A stretch of 64,000 nucleotides of DNA, taken from CAVRIA01 sp963721115 (GTDB lineage Bacteria; Desulfobacterota; Binatia; HRBIN30; CADEER01). The DNA lies in the NCBI GenBank assembly GCA_963721115.1, contig CAVRIA010000004.1:1255249-1319248 (forward strand), given 5' to 3'. Below are positions 37,202 through 45,834 of this stretch, piece by piece; position 1 is the stretch's first letter, and the number at the start of each line of letters is the position of its first letter. Position numbers and translations under genes: made by a program. A model generated the notes under the pieces. It saw only the letters and a list, made by a program, of their open reading frames with translations, did no database searches and was not told where the DNA came from.

Positions 37202-37693
37202 TCAGCCTTCCTGCCTGTAGTAGGCGGCTTGGCCGAAGCTCTCCTCGACACCGACCTCGATTCCGGTCACGCCGTCCACGCCCTCCGCCTCCAGCTCCGC
37301 GCGCAGCTCGCCGGCGAGATAGCGCGAGAGCTCCTCGACGGACGTGTGCACGATGGGCAGCAGGGTGACGTCGGAGCGCGGGAAGCGGAACTCGTCCTGC
37401 TCGTACTGGACGACGACGGACTCGCCGACCTGCTCCACCTTCAGACAATCGCTGTTCACCGGAATCAGCGTGGTCTCGTCCAGGCGCTCGCACAGCCGGC
37501 GGGCGATGCGCTTCACGACACCGAAGTCGACGACGTATCCCTGCGAGCCGAGCGCGCCCCGTGCCTCGATCGACACCCGGTAGTTGTGGCCGTGCAGCGC
37601 CTCGCGAAAGCCCGGGTAGGCGATGAAATGGGCGGCCGAGAACTTCAGGTAGTCCTTGGTGACGTGAACGCGAAACGACTCGTGCTGTGGCAT
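37202..37693 (-). CDS. 6-pyruvoyltetrahydropterin synthase family protein, probably PTPS-III type
   Basis: A 163-residue T-fold pterin enzyme acting on 7,8-dihydroneopterin triphosphate. Zinc ligands are the His of FSAAHF (residue 22) and the two His of LHGHNYRV (34 and 36). The catalytic Cys that QueD/PTPS carry just before HGH is absent; the segment reads PGFREALHGHNY with Glu 31. That pattern is known from PTPS-III, which makes 6-hydroxymethyl-dihydropterin for folate and can replace FolB. The folate gene folK is 9 kb away; no queC, queE or queF is seen. QueD remains an alternative. Confidence 0.75.
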   Translation of the reverse strand: MPQHESFRVHVTKDYLKFSAAHFIAYPGFREALHGHNYRVSIEARGALGSQGYVVDFGVVKRIARRLCERLDETTLIPVNSDCLKVEQVGESVVVQYEQDEFRFPRSDVTLLPIVHTSVEELSRYLAGELRAELEAEGVDGVTGIEVGVEESFGQAAYYRQEG

Positions 37694-37779
37694 GCTTCCT
37701 TCTCGACTCCCAACTCAGTTCCCAGGGGGAACGCCGAAGAGGGTGAGCATTTTCGCTCCGGATTGCAATCCGCCCGTGC

Positions 37780-38673
37780 TCAGTCGCGGCGACGGCGGGG
37801 GCTGGAGAAGGTCGCGCGGTAACGCTCCTCCGGCCAGCCGATCGCCTCCAGAAAGCGACCCACCTCGGCGGCGACCTCGAGATCGATGTGCCGGCGCAGC
37901 ATCGCCGAGAAGGCGTCATCGCCGAGACCGCCGTCGAGCACGTCGGCCAGCGACAGGCCGTGGACCTCGCCCAGCAGGCACATGGCGAAGTAGTCGAGCT
38001 GCCCGGGGTTCGGCTTCAGGGCCCAGGCTTCGCGCAGGGAGAGCACCCGCTCCATGCCCGAGGCGACGCGGACGGCGAGGACGTCGGCGCTGCCGGTTCC
38101 TTCCCGCCCCGGGGGCAGGAAAGTGATCGCCGCGCGGCCGTCCGACAGGAGAGCGGGGTGGGGGATATAATGCGGCGTGGTGTAGTGGATCAGCTCGAAC
38201 AGGCGGGTCCGATAGCCGCGGACGTCGAACTCCGCGTCGCGCGCCACGGACCAGAGCAGGTCCGGAAGCGCCAGGCCGTCCGCCCGCGCGGCCCGGGCCA
38301 GCGATTCGACCGCCTTCGGGGCGTACCCCTCGCGCAACGCGACGCGGGCGAGGTCTTCGAGCGGAATCTCCAGAAGGAGCGCCCCGGGTGCCGCCGCATC
38401 CGGATCTCCGCCCTCCACGATGGTGGCGCGGATGGGATCGTCGCCGCGTTCGACTTCCAGAAGCATCGCATAGCGGTCGCCGTACTGGGACTTCTTGCCG
38501 AAGCCGCGCCGGCAGTTCTCCAGGCGCACCCGTGCCGCGGCCGTCACATCGAGTCGCCCGAGGCCGGTCATGCCGAACCCGCTCATCAAGGACCCGTAGA
38601 CGATGAGGGGAACCGGGGCGTCGACCGCGAGTGCGGTGGGAAGGTGGTCGCGGCGATGCGGGGTGCTGGTCAT
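37780..38673 (-). CDS. Gamma-glutamylcyclotransferase-like protein
   Basis: A 297-residue protein whose start (VPLIVYGSLMSGFGMTGLGRL) matches the YGSL phosphate/substrate loop of the gamma-glutamylcyclotransferase fold. It continues ENCRRGFGKKSQYGDRYAML, with a matching acidic region (IRATIVEGGDPDAAAPGALLLEIPLEDLARVALREGY). The remaining half is helical and not recognised. A glutathione or gamma-glutamyl-peptide role is only a possibility. ATG 38673 gives a start eleven residues before the fold begins plus a short leader; no strong ribosome-binding site is seen. It is divergent from the acyl-CoA dehydrogenase genes. Confidence 0.6.
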   Translation of the reverse strand: MTSTPHRRDHLPTALAVDAPVPLIVYGSLMSGFGMTGLGRLDVTAAARVRLENCRRGFGKKSQYGDRYAMLLEVERGDDPIRATIVEGGDPDAAAPGALLLEIPLEDLARVALREGYAPKAVESLARAARADGLALPDLLWSVARDAEFDVRGYRTRLFELIHYTTPHYIPHPALLSDGRAAITFLPPGREGTGSADVLAVRVASGMERVLSLREAWALKPNPGQLDYFAMCLLGEVHGLSLADVLDGGLGDDAFSAMLRRHIDLEVAAEVGRFLEAIGWPEERYRATFSSPRRRRD

Positions 38674-38803
38674 GGCGGGCGCGAGGGCTGCGTACGGCCT
38701 CGGACGTTGGGGGGAGAAGGTCATTTCAGGGCACGCGGGCCGGCATGTCAATGCGGTCGAGTGGTGCTTGCGCGCCCGCGGCAAGTGCGAGAGAAGAATG
38801 GGC

Positions 38804-39977
38804 ATGCGATACGACTTCACGGCGGAGCAGCTCGCCTGGCGCGACGAGATCCGGGCTTTCGTCGCCGAGCACCTGACGCCGGAGCTGCTCGACGAGCTGC
38901 GCGAGGCCGGCAACGAAGGAAAGGGACCGCTGGCGGACCGGTTTGTCCTGGCGTTGCGGGAGAAGGGCTGGTGGGGGATCGCCTGGCCTCCCGAGTACGG
39001 CGGCCTGGGACGTTCGGCCATCGACCAGTGGATCTTCGTCGACGAGCTGGAGGGGGCCGGCGCGCCGATGTTGCCCCTCACCGTGACCTCGGTGGCGCCG
39101 ACCATCATGCGGATCGGGACGGAGGCGCAGAAGCGCCACTGGCTGCCGCGCATCACCGCCGCCGAGGTCGACTTCGCGGTCGCCTACTCGGAGCCCGAGG
39201 CGGGGACCGACATGGCGTCGCTGCGCACGCGCGCGGTGCTCGACGGCGACGAGTGGGTGATCAACGGGCAGAAGATGTGGAACACGATGGCGCACGTCGC
39301 CACCCACAACTGGGTCGCGGTGCGCACCGAGCCGGAGGCGCCAAAGCACAAGGGCATCTCGATGATGATCGTGCCCATGGACGCGCCCGGCGTGACCGTG
39401 CAAGCCGATCTACGTATGGCCCGGGCTGCGCACCAACGCCCTGTTTCTCGACAACGTGAGGGTGCCGCGCGACCACCTGGTGGGCGAGCGCGGCATGGGA
39501 TTTTACTACGCCGCCATGGCGCTCAACTTCGAGCGCCTGTCGATCGGCTCGGTGGCCATGGTGCGCCGTTACTTTCGCGAGCTGGTGAGGCTGGTACGCG
39601 AGCTGGAGGTGGACGGCGGCCCCCTGCGCCAGAGACCATGGGTTCGGGAGCGCCTGGCGCGCCTGGCGGTGGACATCGAGGCGGCCCGCATGTTCGGTCT
39701 CGAGACCGCCTGGGCTCTGCAGCAGGGGCGGGTGCCGGCCGCCGAGTCGTCGATGGCGAAGATCTTCGTCAGCGAGCTCGCCCAGCGCGTCGCCGACGCG
39801 GGCACGGAGATCCTCGGGCTCAACGGACAGCTTCATCCGCAGGAGCCGCAGGCGCGTCTGCACGGGCGCCTGCAGTGGCTGTACCGGACGGCGCCGCTGC
39901 TCGCCTTCGGCGGCGGCACGAACGAGGTGCAGCGCAACATCATCGCGATGCTCGGATGCGGTCTGCCCCGCAAGTGA
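38804..39977 (+). CDS. Acyl-CoA dehydrogenase, catalytic-type subunit (frameshifted in this sequence)
   Basis: An FAD-dependent acyl-CoA dehydrogenase of about 390 residues. The first part (YDFTAEQLAWRDEIRAFVAE ... AVAYSEPEAGTDMASLRT) runs to about base 39,403. There one extra A in GTGCAAGCCGATC shifts the frame, and the protein continues as PIYVWPGLRTNALFLDNVRVP to the end GLPRK. Length 1174 = 3n+1 fits one insertion. The late FGGGTNEVQRNIIA is the FAD/dimer signature. ATG 38804 has GAGAAG eight bases upstream. It precedes a shorter acyl-CoA dehydrogenase by 26 bases, so the two probably form one operon and one enzyme. Confidence 0.88.
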
Positions 39978-40003
39978 GCGGGCGGTGACGTGAAAGGGGA
40001 GAA

Positions 40004-41080
40004 ATGCACCCGACGCCGACGCCGGAGCAGCAGGAGTTGAAGGATGCGGTGCAGCGCTTCTGCCAGGAGCAGATCACGCCGGAGCGTCTCGCCGCCTGGG
40101 CGGAGCAGCCGCGCGGCATCGACGCGGACTGCTGGCGCGCCATCGCCGAGCTGGGATGGTTCGGGCTCGGCCTGCCGGAGGAGAGCGGCGGCAGCGGCCT
40201 CGGGCTCGTGGAGGTCGGCTGCGTCTTGCAGGAGTGCGGGCGCGGCCTGATCCCGCGCTCGGTCATCGGCGCGATCCGCGGTGCCTGGGCTCTGGCGCGC
40301 CTCGATCCGAGGGCGCCCGAGCTGGCGGCTATCGCCAGCGGCGAGCGGGTGGCGACGATCGCGGTGGATGAGGAGAGCTGCCGGGATCCGAAGCGTTTCT
40401 CCACCACCGCGCATTCGGCGCCGCCGGGGTTCCGCATCACCGGCGTCAAGGCCTACGTGCCCGACGGAGTGCACGCCGACTACCACATCGTCGCGGCACG
40501 AGACGGCGCGGCGACCTCTCTCTTCCTGGTCGAGGCGCCGGCGGCGCAGGCGACGGCCGTGCGGACCTTCGACGGCGGCGAGCAGGCCACGGTACGCTAC
40601 GACGACGCGCCGGCCCTGCGGCGCCTCGGCGACCGGGGAGATCTGCGCCGGATGAGGGACGAGCAGGTGGCCCTGGCGCTGGCGGAAATGTTGGGGGGGA
40701 TGCAGGCGGCGCTCGACGCAACGGTCGCCTACGTGAAGGAACGCGAGCAGTTCGGACAGAAGATCGCCGTGTTCCAGGCCGTGCAGCACCAGGTGGCCGA
40801 CATGGCGATGTCCTTCACCGCCGCCCGCCACCTCGCCTGGCAGGCGATCAGCCGCATGGCCTTCGGAACCGTTCAGGGAACGGAGCTGGCCACGGCGGCG
40901 GCCTTCGCCGGACAGGCCTTCAAGCGCATCACGATCGCTGCCCACCACCTGCACGGCGGTGCCGGGTACGTCGTCGAGCATCCCCTCCACTACCATGCCG
41001 AGCGGGCACAGGCGCTGTGTATCCGTTACGCGCCCGAGGCGGGGATGCTGGAAGAGGTCGCGGCGGAGCTACTCGGATGA
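40004..41080 (+). CDS. Acyl-CoA dehydrogenase, short partner subunit
   Basis: A 358-residue member of the same fold, directly behind the previous gene. The N-terminal domain (PEQQELKDAVQRFCQEQITPE, LGWFGLGLPEESGGSGLGL) and the C-terminal helices (KEREQFGQKIAVFQAVQHQVAD, FAGQAFKRITIAAHHLHGGAGYVVEHPLHYH) are present. It lacks the GGT-x-E-x-Q signature carried by its neighbour. Pairs like this form alpha2-beta2 enzymes in sterol and steroid side-chain degradation (for example mycobacterial FadE pairs), sharing one active site between unlike chains. The substrate here is unknown. AGGGGAGAA precedes ATG 40004. Confidence 0.85.
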   Translation: MHPTPTPEQQELKDAVQRFCQEQITPERLAAWAEQPRGIDADCWRAIAELGWFGLGLPEESGGSGLGLVEVGCVLQECGRGLIPRSVIGAIRGAWALARLDPRAPELAAIASGERVATIAVDEESCRDPKRFSTTAHSAPPGFRITGVKAYVPDGVHADYHIVAARDGAATSLFLVEAPAAQATAVRTFDGGEQATVRYDDAPALRRLGDRGDLRRMRDEQVALALAEMLGGMQAALDATVAYVKEREQFGQKIAVFQAVQHQVADMAMSFTAARHLAWQAISRMAFGTVQGTELATAAAFAGQAFKRITIAAHHLHGGAGYVVEHPLHYHAERAQALCIRYAPEAGMLEEVAAELLG

Positions 41081-41099
41081 GCAAAGGGCGCCCCTGCCG

Positions 41100-41420
41100 T
41101 CAGAGGTTTTCCAACTCCTCGTCGAACGGAATCGACAGGCGGGGTGCCAACAACGTGTCGATCCCGGCGAGGACGAACGAGGCGACGGCCAGAGCGAGGA
41201 AGCCTCTCCCTTCGTAGTCGCCGATGCCGGCGATGCCGGTCAGGAGCGGCGCAATCACCGCGACCAGCGACAGAAGGATGGCCGTCATGACCAGGCGATT
41301 GGCGCCCGCCGGCACACGGAGAACGCGGCTCAATACGCTCAGCAAGAGGAGCGTTGTGAGCGCCGCGAAGAAGTAGTACGGCACCAAGATCAGCCAATGC
41401 ATAGATCCCACTCTCGTCAT
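41100..41420 (-). CDS. Small multi-pass membrane protein
   Basis: An unrecognised 106-residue protein with about four hydrophobic helices: MHWLILVPYYFFAALTTLLL, VMTAILLSLVAVIAPLLTGIAG, FLALAVASFVLAGIDTLLA, plus a short one between. The C-terminus is acidic (IPFDEELENL). The start is uncertain: GAGGAGG lies almost touching ATG 41420, while ATG 41402 at MHWL lies further away. It converges on the acyl-CoA dehydrogenase gene and is divergent from the methyltransferase. Confidence 0.55.
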   Translation of the reverse strand: MTRVGSMHWLILVPYYFFAALTTLLLLSVLSRVLRVPAGANRLVMTAILLSLVAVIAPLLTGIAGIGDYEGRGFLALAVASFVLAGIDTLLAPRLSIPFDEELENL

Positions 41421-41500
41421 TCCTCCTCGTCGAGCCGTAGGGGCGCGCCCCGGGAAAGTCAAGCGGGAAGCGGCGGCATCGTGAGCGATCGGTCGTTGCC

Positions 41501-42676
41501 TTGACGTCGCGAGCCTCGGATGACGGCGTGCTGCTGCCGCGCCTGGCCCGGCGGTTGCGGGCCGCGGGATACACGGAGGAAGGGCTGCGGCGACTGATCG
41601 GGATCGCGCAACCCGACGACGTCGGGCCGCTCAACCGCACGCCGGTGTTGGAGCGGCTGCGCGCCACGCCGGGGCCGGCGGCGACCCTGGCGCGCCTCTT
41701 CTACCTCGAGGAGGAGGAGAGCCCGGCGCGCCTGCGCGCGGCGATCCCGGCCGCAGACATCGACGAATTGTGCCGCCGCCGCCTGCTGGGACGCCGCCGC
41801 GGCGGCACTGCCCTGGCGGCACGGCTGCGCATCGACGCGGTCGGCGACCTTCACCTGCTCGGAGACCGGCGCTTGCGGTCGCCGGATCCGGGGGCGCTGC
41901 GACTGCCGCGCGGCGACATGGTCTATCCGCCCGGCAGCGACTCGTCGATTCTGGTCGGCGCCGTTCCGGCTTCCGAGTGCGAGAGCGCCCTCGATCTCTG
42001 TACCGGCTCCGGGATCCAGGGCATCGCCCTGGCGCGGCGCGCGCGCCGAGTGGTCGCTGTCGACATCGGAGAGCGCGCCGTCGCCCTGGCGGGGATCAAC
42101 GCCGTATTGAACGAGGTCTCGAACTTCACGGTTCGCCGCGGCGATCTGTACCACCCCCTTCGGGGCGAGCGTTTCGATCTGATCGTCGCCAACCCGCCGT
42201 TCGTTCCGGCCCCGACCCGCGGCCCGGCCTATCACTCCGGCGGGCCGCGAGGGGACCGGGTCCTGAAGCGCGTGGTCGAGGGGTGGTCCGATCACCTCAA
42301 CCCCGGTGGCCGGGCCTTCGCCATCTCCCATCTGGCCCTGAGCAAGGGAAGCGACGTGAGTGCCAGCGTGACTCCATGGCTGCACCGCTTCCGCGGCCGA
42401 GCGCTCGCCCTGGTGCTCGAGGAGGGGACGCCGATCGATCTCGCCGCCGCCCAGTCCCTCTTCGCCCTCGACCGCGGCTTCTCGTCGTACGCGGCCGAGG
42501 TGCGCCGCTGGGTCGCCTACCTGAGGCGGCACCGCGTCGAGCGGATCGTTCTGCTGCTGCTCGCTGCCGAGCGCCGCGGCCGCAGGGGCCTCGAGGTCGT
42601 TCCCGCCTTTCAGCGAACCCTGCCGCTGCCCCTGTCGCGGCCGCCGGCCGACCACGTCGCCGATTGGCTGGCTTGA
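41501..42676 (+). CDS. Class I SAM-dependent methyltransferase (HemK/PrmC-like)
   Basis: A 391-residue protein. About 130 N-terminal residues have no clear motif. A Rossmann methyltransferase domain then shows SAM motif I (LDLCTGSGIQGIALA), motif II (VAVDIGERAVALAGIN) and the N6-amide methylation signature NPPFVPAP, as in HemK/PrmC and N6-adenine enzymes. The extra helical N-domain recalls PrmC, which methylates release-factor Gln, but target assignment is not safe. The start is TTG 41501; a GTG nine codons later is possible. Confidence 0.78.
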   Translation: MTSRASDDGVLLPRLARRLRAAGYTEEGLRRLIGIAQPDDVGPLNRTPVLERLRATPGPAATLARLFYLEEEESPARLRAAIPAADIDELCRRRLLGRRRGGTALAARLRIDAVGDLHLLGDRRLRSPDPGALRLPRGDMVYPPGSDSSILVGAVPASECESALDLCTGSGIQGIALARRARRVVAVDIGERAVALAGINAVLNEVSNFTVRRGDLYHPLRGERFDLIVANPPFVPAPTRGPAYHSGGPRGDRVLKRVVEGWSDHLNPGGRAFAISHLALSKGSDVSASVTPWLHRFRGRALALVLEEGTPIDLAAAQSLFALDRGFSSYAAEVRRWVAYLRRHRVERIVLLLLAAERRGRRGLEVVPAFQRTLPLPLSRPPADHVADWLA

Positions 42677-42723
42677 GCAGCAGACATCTGGCGCGCTTCG
42701 ATTTTTCCGATTACACTTGCCGC

Positions 42724-43152
42724 ATGGTGAGCAAGAGCATCCTTTGTCCCTCGATCGCCATCGCCGCGATCATGGTCCTCTCGGGCTGTGCCGGCCAACG
42801 CCCCATCCTGTATCCGAACGCCAAGTACGGGCAGACGGATCGGTCACAGGTACAGAGCGACATCGACTACTGCATGCGCATGGCCGAGCAGTTCGAAGCC
42901 GGGTCGAACACGAAGACCAAAGGCGTGGCGCGCGATACCGCCATCGGCGCCGGCTCCGGAGCGGCCATCGGCGCGGTGGGCGGTGCCGTGAGCGGAAACG
43001 CGGGACGCGGTGCCGCAACGGGCGCGGCGACCGGCGCCACGGCCGGCCTTCTGCACGGGCTCTTCACGGCCAGCGAGCCGACTCCGGTCTACAAGAACTT
43101 CGTGCAGCGCTGCCTGTCCGAGCGCGGCTACGAGACGATCGGCTGGGAGTGA
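42724..43152 (+). CDS. Glycine-zipper outer-membrane lipoprotein
   Basis: A 142-residue lipoprotein. The signal peptide ends in lipobox VLSGC (about residue 22). The mature part has a glycine-zipper segment (AIGAGSGAAIGAVGGAVSGN and GAATGAATGATAGLLHG), typical of SlyB/Rcp-type membrane-spanning zippers, and two further cysteines (IDYCMRMAEQFEAG and VQRCLSERGYETIGWE). TACACT at 42,712-42,717 would place transcription start at or next to the ATG, so a leaderless message is possible; the -35 is weak. Confidence 0.75.
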   Translation: MVSKSILCPSIAIAAIMVLSGCAGQRPILYPNAKYGQTDRSQVQSDIDYCMRMAEQFEAGSNTKTKGVARDTAIGAGSGAAIGAVGGAVSGNAGRGAATGAATGATAGLLHGLFTASEPTPVYKNFVQRCLSERGYETIGWE

Positions 43153-43157
43153 GGCAG

Positions 43158-43207
43158 GTTGTTAAGTTGTTGGGCGTGTTTTGCCAACAACCCAACAACC
43201 AACAGCC
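43158..43207. terminator. GTTGTTGG stem-loop between convergent genes
   Basis: GTTGTTGG (43,166-43,173), a ten-base loop and CCAACAAC (43,184-43,191) form a perfect 8-bp stem. The next CCCAACAAC can pair with the same arm. It fills the gap between the lipoprotein and helicase stops, so a two-way terminator is likely. A related sequence occurs at 53.16-53.20 kb. Confidence 0.5.
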
Positions 43208-43213
43208 TTCCGC

Positions 43214-45202
43214 TCAACCCTCCTCGACCAGGCGCACCGGCCGCAGCATCTGTGACGGAATGTCGTCGAGGAAGCGCGACGGCTTCGAGAGCACCATGCC
43301 CGCCGCCCGGTCGTACATGTTGATCGGGTAGGCGATATACAGGTTCTGCTTCGCCCGGGTCGCCGCGACGTACATCAGGCGCCGCTCCTCCTCGAGATCC
43401 TCCGCCTGGTTGATGCTGTACACCGAGGGAAACTTGCCGTCGACCGCCCAGATGATGAAGACCGTGTGCCACTCCAGCCCCTTGGCGGAGTGGATGGTCG
43501 ACAGGGTGAGCAATCCCTCGTCATCTTCGTCCGCCGCGAGTACGCCGGCGATGCTGTCGCTCGGCGGCTCGAGCGCCATGTCGGTCAGCAAGCTCTGCAG
43601 ATCGGCGTAGCGCGCCGCGATGGCGATGAAGTGCTCCAGGTCCTTCAGGCGCTTGGGGTAGTCGTCGCGGTGAACCCGCTTCAGCAGGGGCTCGTAGTGA
43701 CGCAGCACCTCGGCGAGCTGTTCCTCGGGTTTGCGGCCGCCGTCGCCGATGCGGCGGAAGAGGCCGGCGAGCGCCTGCAGGTCGGTGGAGTAGGAACGGC
43801 CCGAGATCTCTTCCAGGGCGGCCGGCACTTCGGCGGCGCCGACGAGTTGGCCGATGATGTCCTCCGCAGTGCGCGGACCGACGCCCTCCAGCAGCAACAG
43901 GATGCGATGCCAGGCGACCGCGTCATGCGGGTTCGCCAGAACGCGCAGGTAGGCGAGAGCATCCTTCACGTGCGCAGTCTCGATGAACCGGAAGCCGCCG
44001 CGCTTGACGAAGGGAATGTCGTGGCGGGTGAGCTCGAGCTCGAGGTCGAAGGAGTGGAAGCTGGAGCGGAAGAGCACGGCGATCTCCGGCAGGGGAACTC
44101 CCTCCTCGCGCAGCTCGAGGATGCGCTGGCACAGGAACCGCGACTGGAAGTTCTCGTTGTACGCCGCCACCAGCAAGGGGGTCTCCCCGTCGGCCCTGTC
44201 GGTGAACAGCGACTTGCTGTAACGCTCGCGCGCCTGCGCGATGATGGCGTTGGTGACGTCGAGGATGGGCTGCGTGCTGCGGTAGTTCCGCTCCAGCGTG
44301 ATCAGCCGGGCGCCGGGGAAGAGGGTGGGGAAGTCCATGATGTTGCGAAAATCGGCGCCGCGGAAGGCGTAGATGCTCTGTGCGTCGTCGCCCACCGCCA
44401 TGACGTTGTCGTGCTCGCTGGCGAGCAGGCGGACGATCGCGGCCTGCAGCGCGTTGGTGTCCTGGTACTCGTCGACCATGAGGAAGCGGTGCCGCTGGGA
44501 GAGCTGGCGGCGCACGTCTTCGTGCTCGCGCAGGATCTCGTGCAGCTTGACGAGAAGATCGTCGTAGTCGACGAGCTGGCGCTCGGCTTTGTACTCGGCG
44601 TAGGCGCCCTGCAGGCCGAGGAGGTCTTCGGTGTGCTCGAGAAGGTGGGCGTAGGAGTCCTCGATGAGGTCGGCGAGCGGGCGGGACTTGTTGATCGCCA
44701 TGCTGAACATGTCGGCGATCGTCTGCTTGCGCGGGAAGCGTCTCTCCTTCTTGTCGAGGCCGCGCCGGGCGCGCAGAAGGCTGATGACGTCCTCGGCGTC
44801 GCCGCGATCGAGGATGGTGAAGCTGCCGGCCAGCCCGAGCGTCGCACCGTGGCGGCGCAGCGTCGCGTTGGCGAACGAGTGGAAGGTGCCGCCGGCCACC
44901 TGCTCGCAGCGGCCGTCGAGCAGCGTCGAGGCGCGGCGGAGCATCTCGGCCGCCGCCTTGCGGGTGAAGGTCAGGAGGAGGATGGAGCGCGGGTCGACGC
45001 CGAGCTCGACCAGGCGTGCCACGCGGAAGCACAGAGTACGGGTCTTGCCGCTTCCGGCCCCGGCGACGACCAGCACCGCGCCTTCCGTGGCCTCGACGGC
45101 GGCGTACTGCGCCTCGTTGAGCAGCCCCCGGTAGTCGAGGCGGAAGGTCGGCTCGGTCCGCGGAGCGCGGCGCAGGACGTAGGTCTCGGGGGGATTCGAC
45201 AT
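43214..45202 (-). CDS. UvrD/PcrA/Rep-family DNA helicase
   Basis: A superfamily 1A 3'-5' DNA helicase of 662 residues. Motif I (Walker A) is VVAGAGSGKTRTL, motif Ia TFTRKAAAEML, motif II VDEYQDTNALQ, motif III VGDDAQSIYAFRGADFRNI, motif IV LERNYRST, motif V LSTIHSAKGLEWHTVFI and motif VI EERRLMYVAATRAKQNLYI. It acts in repair or replication restart in the cytoplasm. At 662 residues it is nearer Rep/PcrA-type than full UvrD (about 720). The N-terminal RLDYRGLLNEAQYAAVEATEG is the Q-motif region. Confidence 0.92.
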   Translation of the reverse strand: MSNPPETYVLRRAPRTEPTFRLDYRGLLNEAQYAAVEATEGAVLVVAGAGSGKTRTLCFRVARLVELGVDPRSILLLTFTRKAAAEMLRRASTLLDGRCEQVAGGTFHSFANATLRRHGATLGLAGSFTILDRGDAEDVISLLRARRGLDKKERRFPRKQTIADMFSMAINKSRPLADLIEDSYAHLLEHTEDLLGLQGAYAEYKAERQLVDYDDLLVKLHEILREHEDVRRQLSQRHRFLMVDEYQDTNALQAAIVRLLASEHDNVMAVGDDAQSIYAFRGADFRNIMDFPTLFPGARLITLERNYRSTQPILDVTNAIIAQARERYSKSLFTDRADGETPLLVAAYNENFQSRFLCQRILELREEGVPLPEIAVLFRSSFHSFDLELELTRHDIPFVKRGGFRFIETAHVKDALAYLRVLANPHDAVAWHRILLLLEGVGPRTAEDIIGQLVGAAEVPAALEEISGRSYSTDLQALAGLFRRIGDGGRKPEEQLAEVLRHYEPLLKRVHRDDYPKRLKDLEHFIAIAARYADLQSLLTDMALEPPSDSIAGVLAADEDDEGLLTLSTIHSAKGLEWHTVFIIWAVDGKFPSVYSINQAEDLEEERRLMYVAATRAKQNLYIAYPINMYDRAAGMVLSKPSRFLDDIPSQMLRPVRLVEEG

Positions 45203-45279
45203 GCGGACGACGGGGCCATACGCCGGCGGCGGAGGGATGTGCTAAATTCGACCCCGGGGCGAAGTTGTACAGCACTCCG

Positions 45280-45303
45280 CCGCGGCGGGAAAGTCCGCCG
45301 CGG
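45280..45303 (+). repeat. Perfect 9-bp inverted repeat in the leader of the TusA-like gene
   Basis: CCGCGGCGG-GAAAGT-CCGCCGCGG forms a very stable hairpin immediately before the purine-rich GGGAGGGAAGGGGGTG that contains the ribosome-binding site. It may affect translation or message stability; no matching T-run makes a terminator unlikely. Confidence 0.4.
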
Positions 45304-45314
45304 GAGGGAAGGGG

Positions 45315-45620
45315 GTGCAACGCGGCTCGACAGCGGAAGACGAAGCGATGCCAGACGACGAAGACGGCCGGCCGGGCGGAGAGATCGAAATCAGCGGCGG
45401 GGCGTCCACGCAGCTCGACCTGCGCGGCGTCCGTTGCCCTCTGAGCTGGGCAAGGGCGAAGGTGCGTCTGGAGGACATGGCGCGCGGCGACCGGCTGACC
45501 CTGATCCTCGACGATCCGAGAGGGGTGCGGGACATTCCCCGCGCGGCGGAGGCCGAGGGCTACGCAGTCCTCGATCCGCTTGGCGACGGCGCCGTCTGGC
45601 GCATCACCATCGTGGTCTGA
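45315..45620 (+). CDS. TusA/SirA-like sulfur-carrier family protein
   Basis: A 101-residue protein. After an acidic N-terminal extension it has the TusA fold: TQLDLRGVRCPLSWARAKVRL (active Cys-Pro in RCPL), RLTLILDDPRGVRDIPRAAEAEGY and WRITIVV. In TusA the motif is CPxP; here the second Pro is Ser, though the Cys is kept. Sulfur transfer for tRNA thiolation or molybdenum-cofactor enzymes is the family role. GTG 45315 is directly preceded by a strong GGGAGGGAAGGG; ATG 45348 is the alternative. It is divergent from the helicase. Confidence 0.8.
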   Translation: MQRGSTAEDEAMPDDEDGRPGGEIEISGGASTQLDLRGVRCPLSWARAKVRLEDMARGDRLTLILDDPRGVRDIPRAAEAEGYAVLDPLGDGAVWRITIVV

Positions 45621-45632
45621 ACCGCGTCGCGT

Positions 45633-45797
45633 CTAGCGTAGAACTGGGATGGAAACCAGAAACGCCGTCAGGCTGGTGAGGACGGCGATCAGCGGCCACC
45701 ACTGGGAAGCATCCGAGGTCACGTCTTCTGGCAAAGCATGACCTATGCCTACGGCGGGACGCCCGCCCAGGCTGGTCGCCTGAGTCGTAAACGGCAC
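45633..45797 (-). CDS. Possible small membrane protein
   Basis: Reading directly beyond the transaldolase stop in another frame gives 54 codons from GTG 45797. They include a soluble part with GGRPAVGIGHALPED and a C-terminal hydrophobic helix (QWWPLIAVLTSLTAFLVSIP). A single-helix tail-anchored peptide cotranscribed with the transaldolase is possible. There is no convincing ribosome-binding site and I know no family, so it may be chance. Confidence 0.3.
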   Translation of the reverse strand: MPFTTQATSLGGRPAVGIGHALPEDVTSDASQWWPLIAVLTSLTAFLVSIPVLR

Positions 45798-45834
45798 TTC
45801 CCACGTCGAGGGATTGACGCTCGTTACCGCCTCG

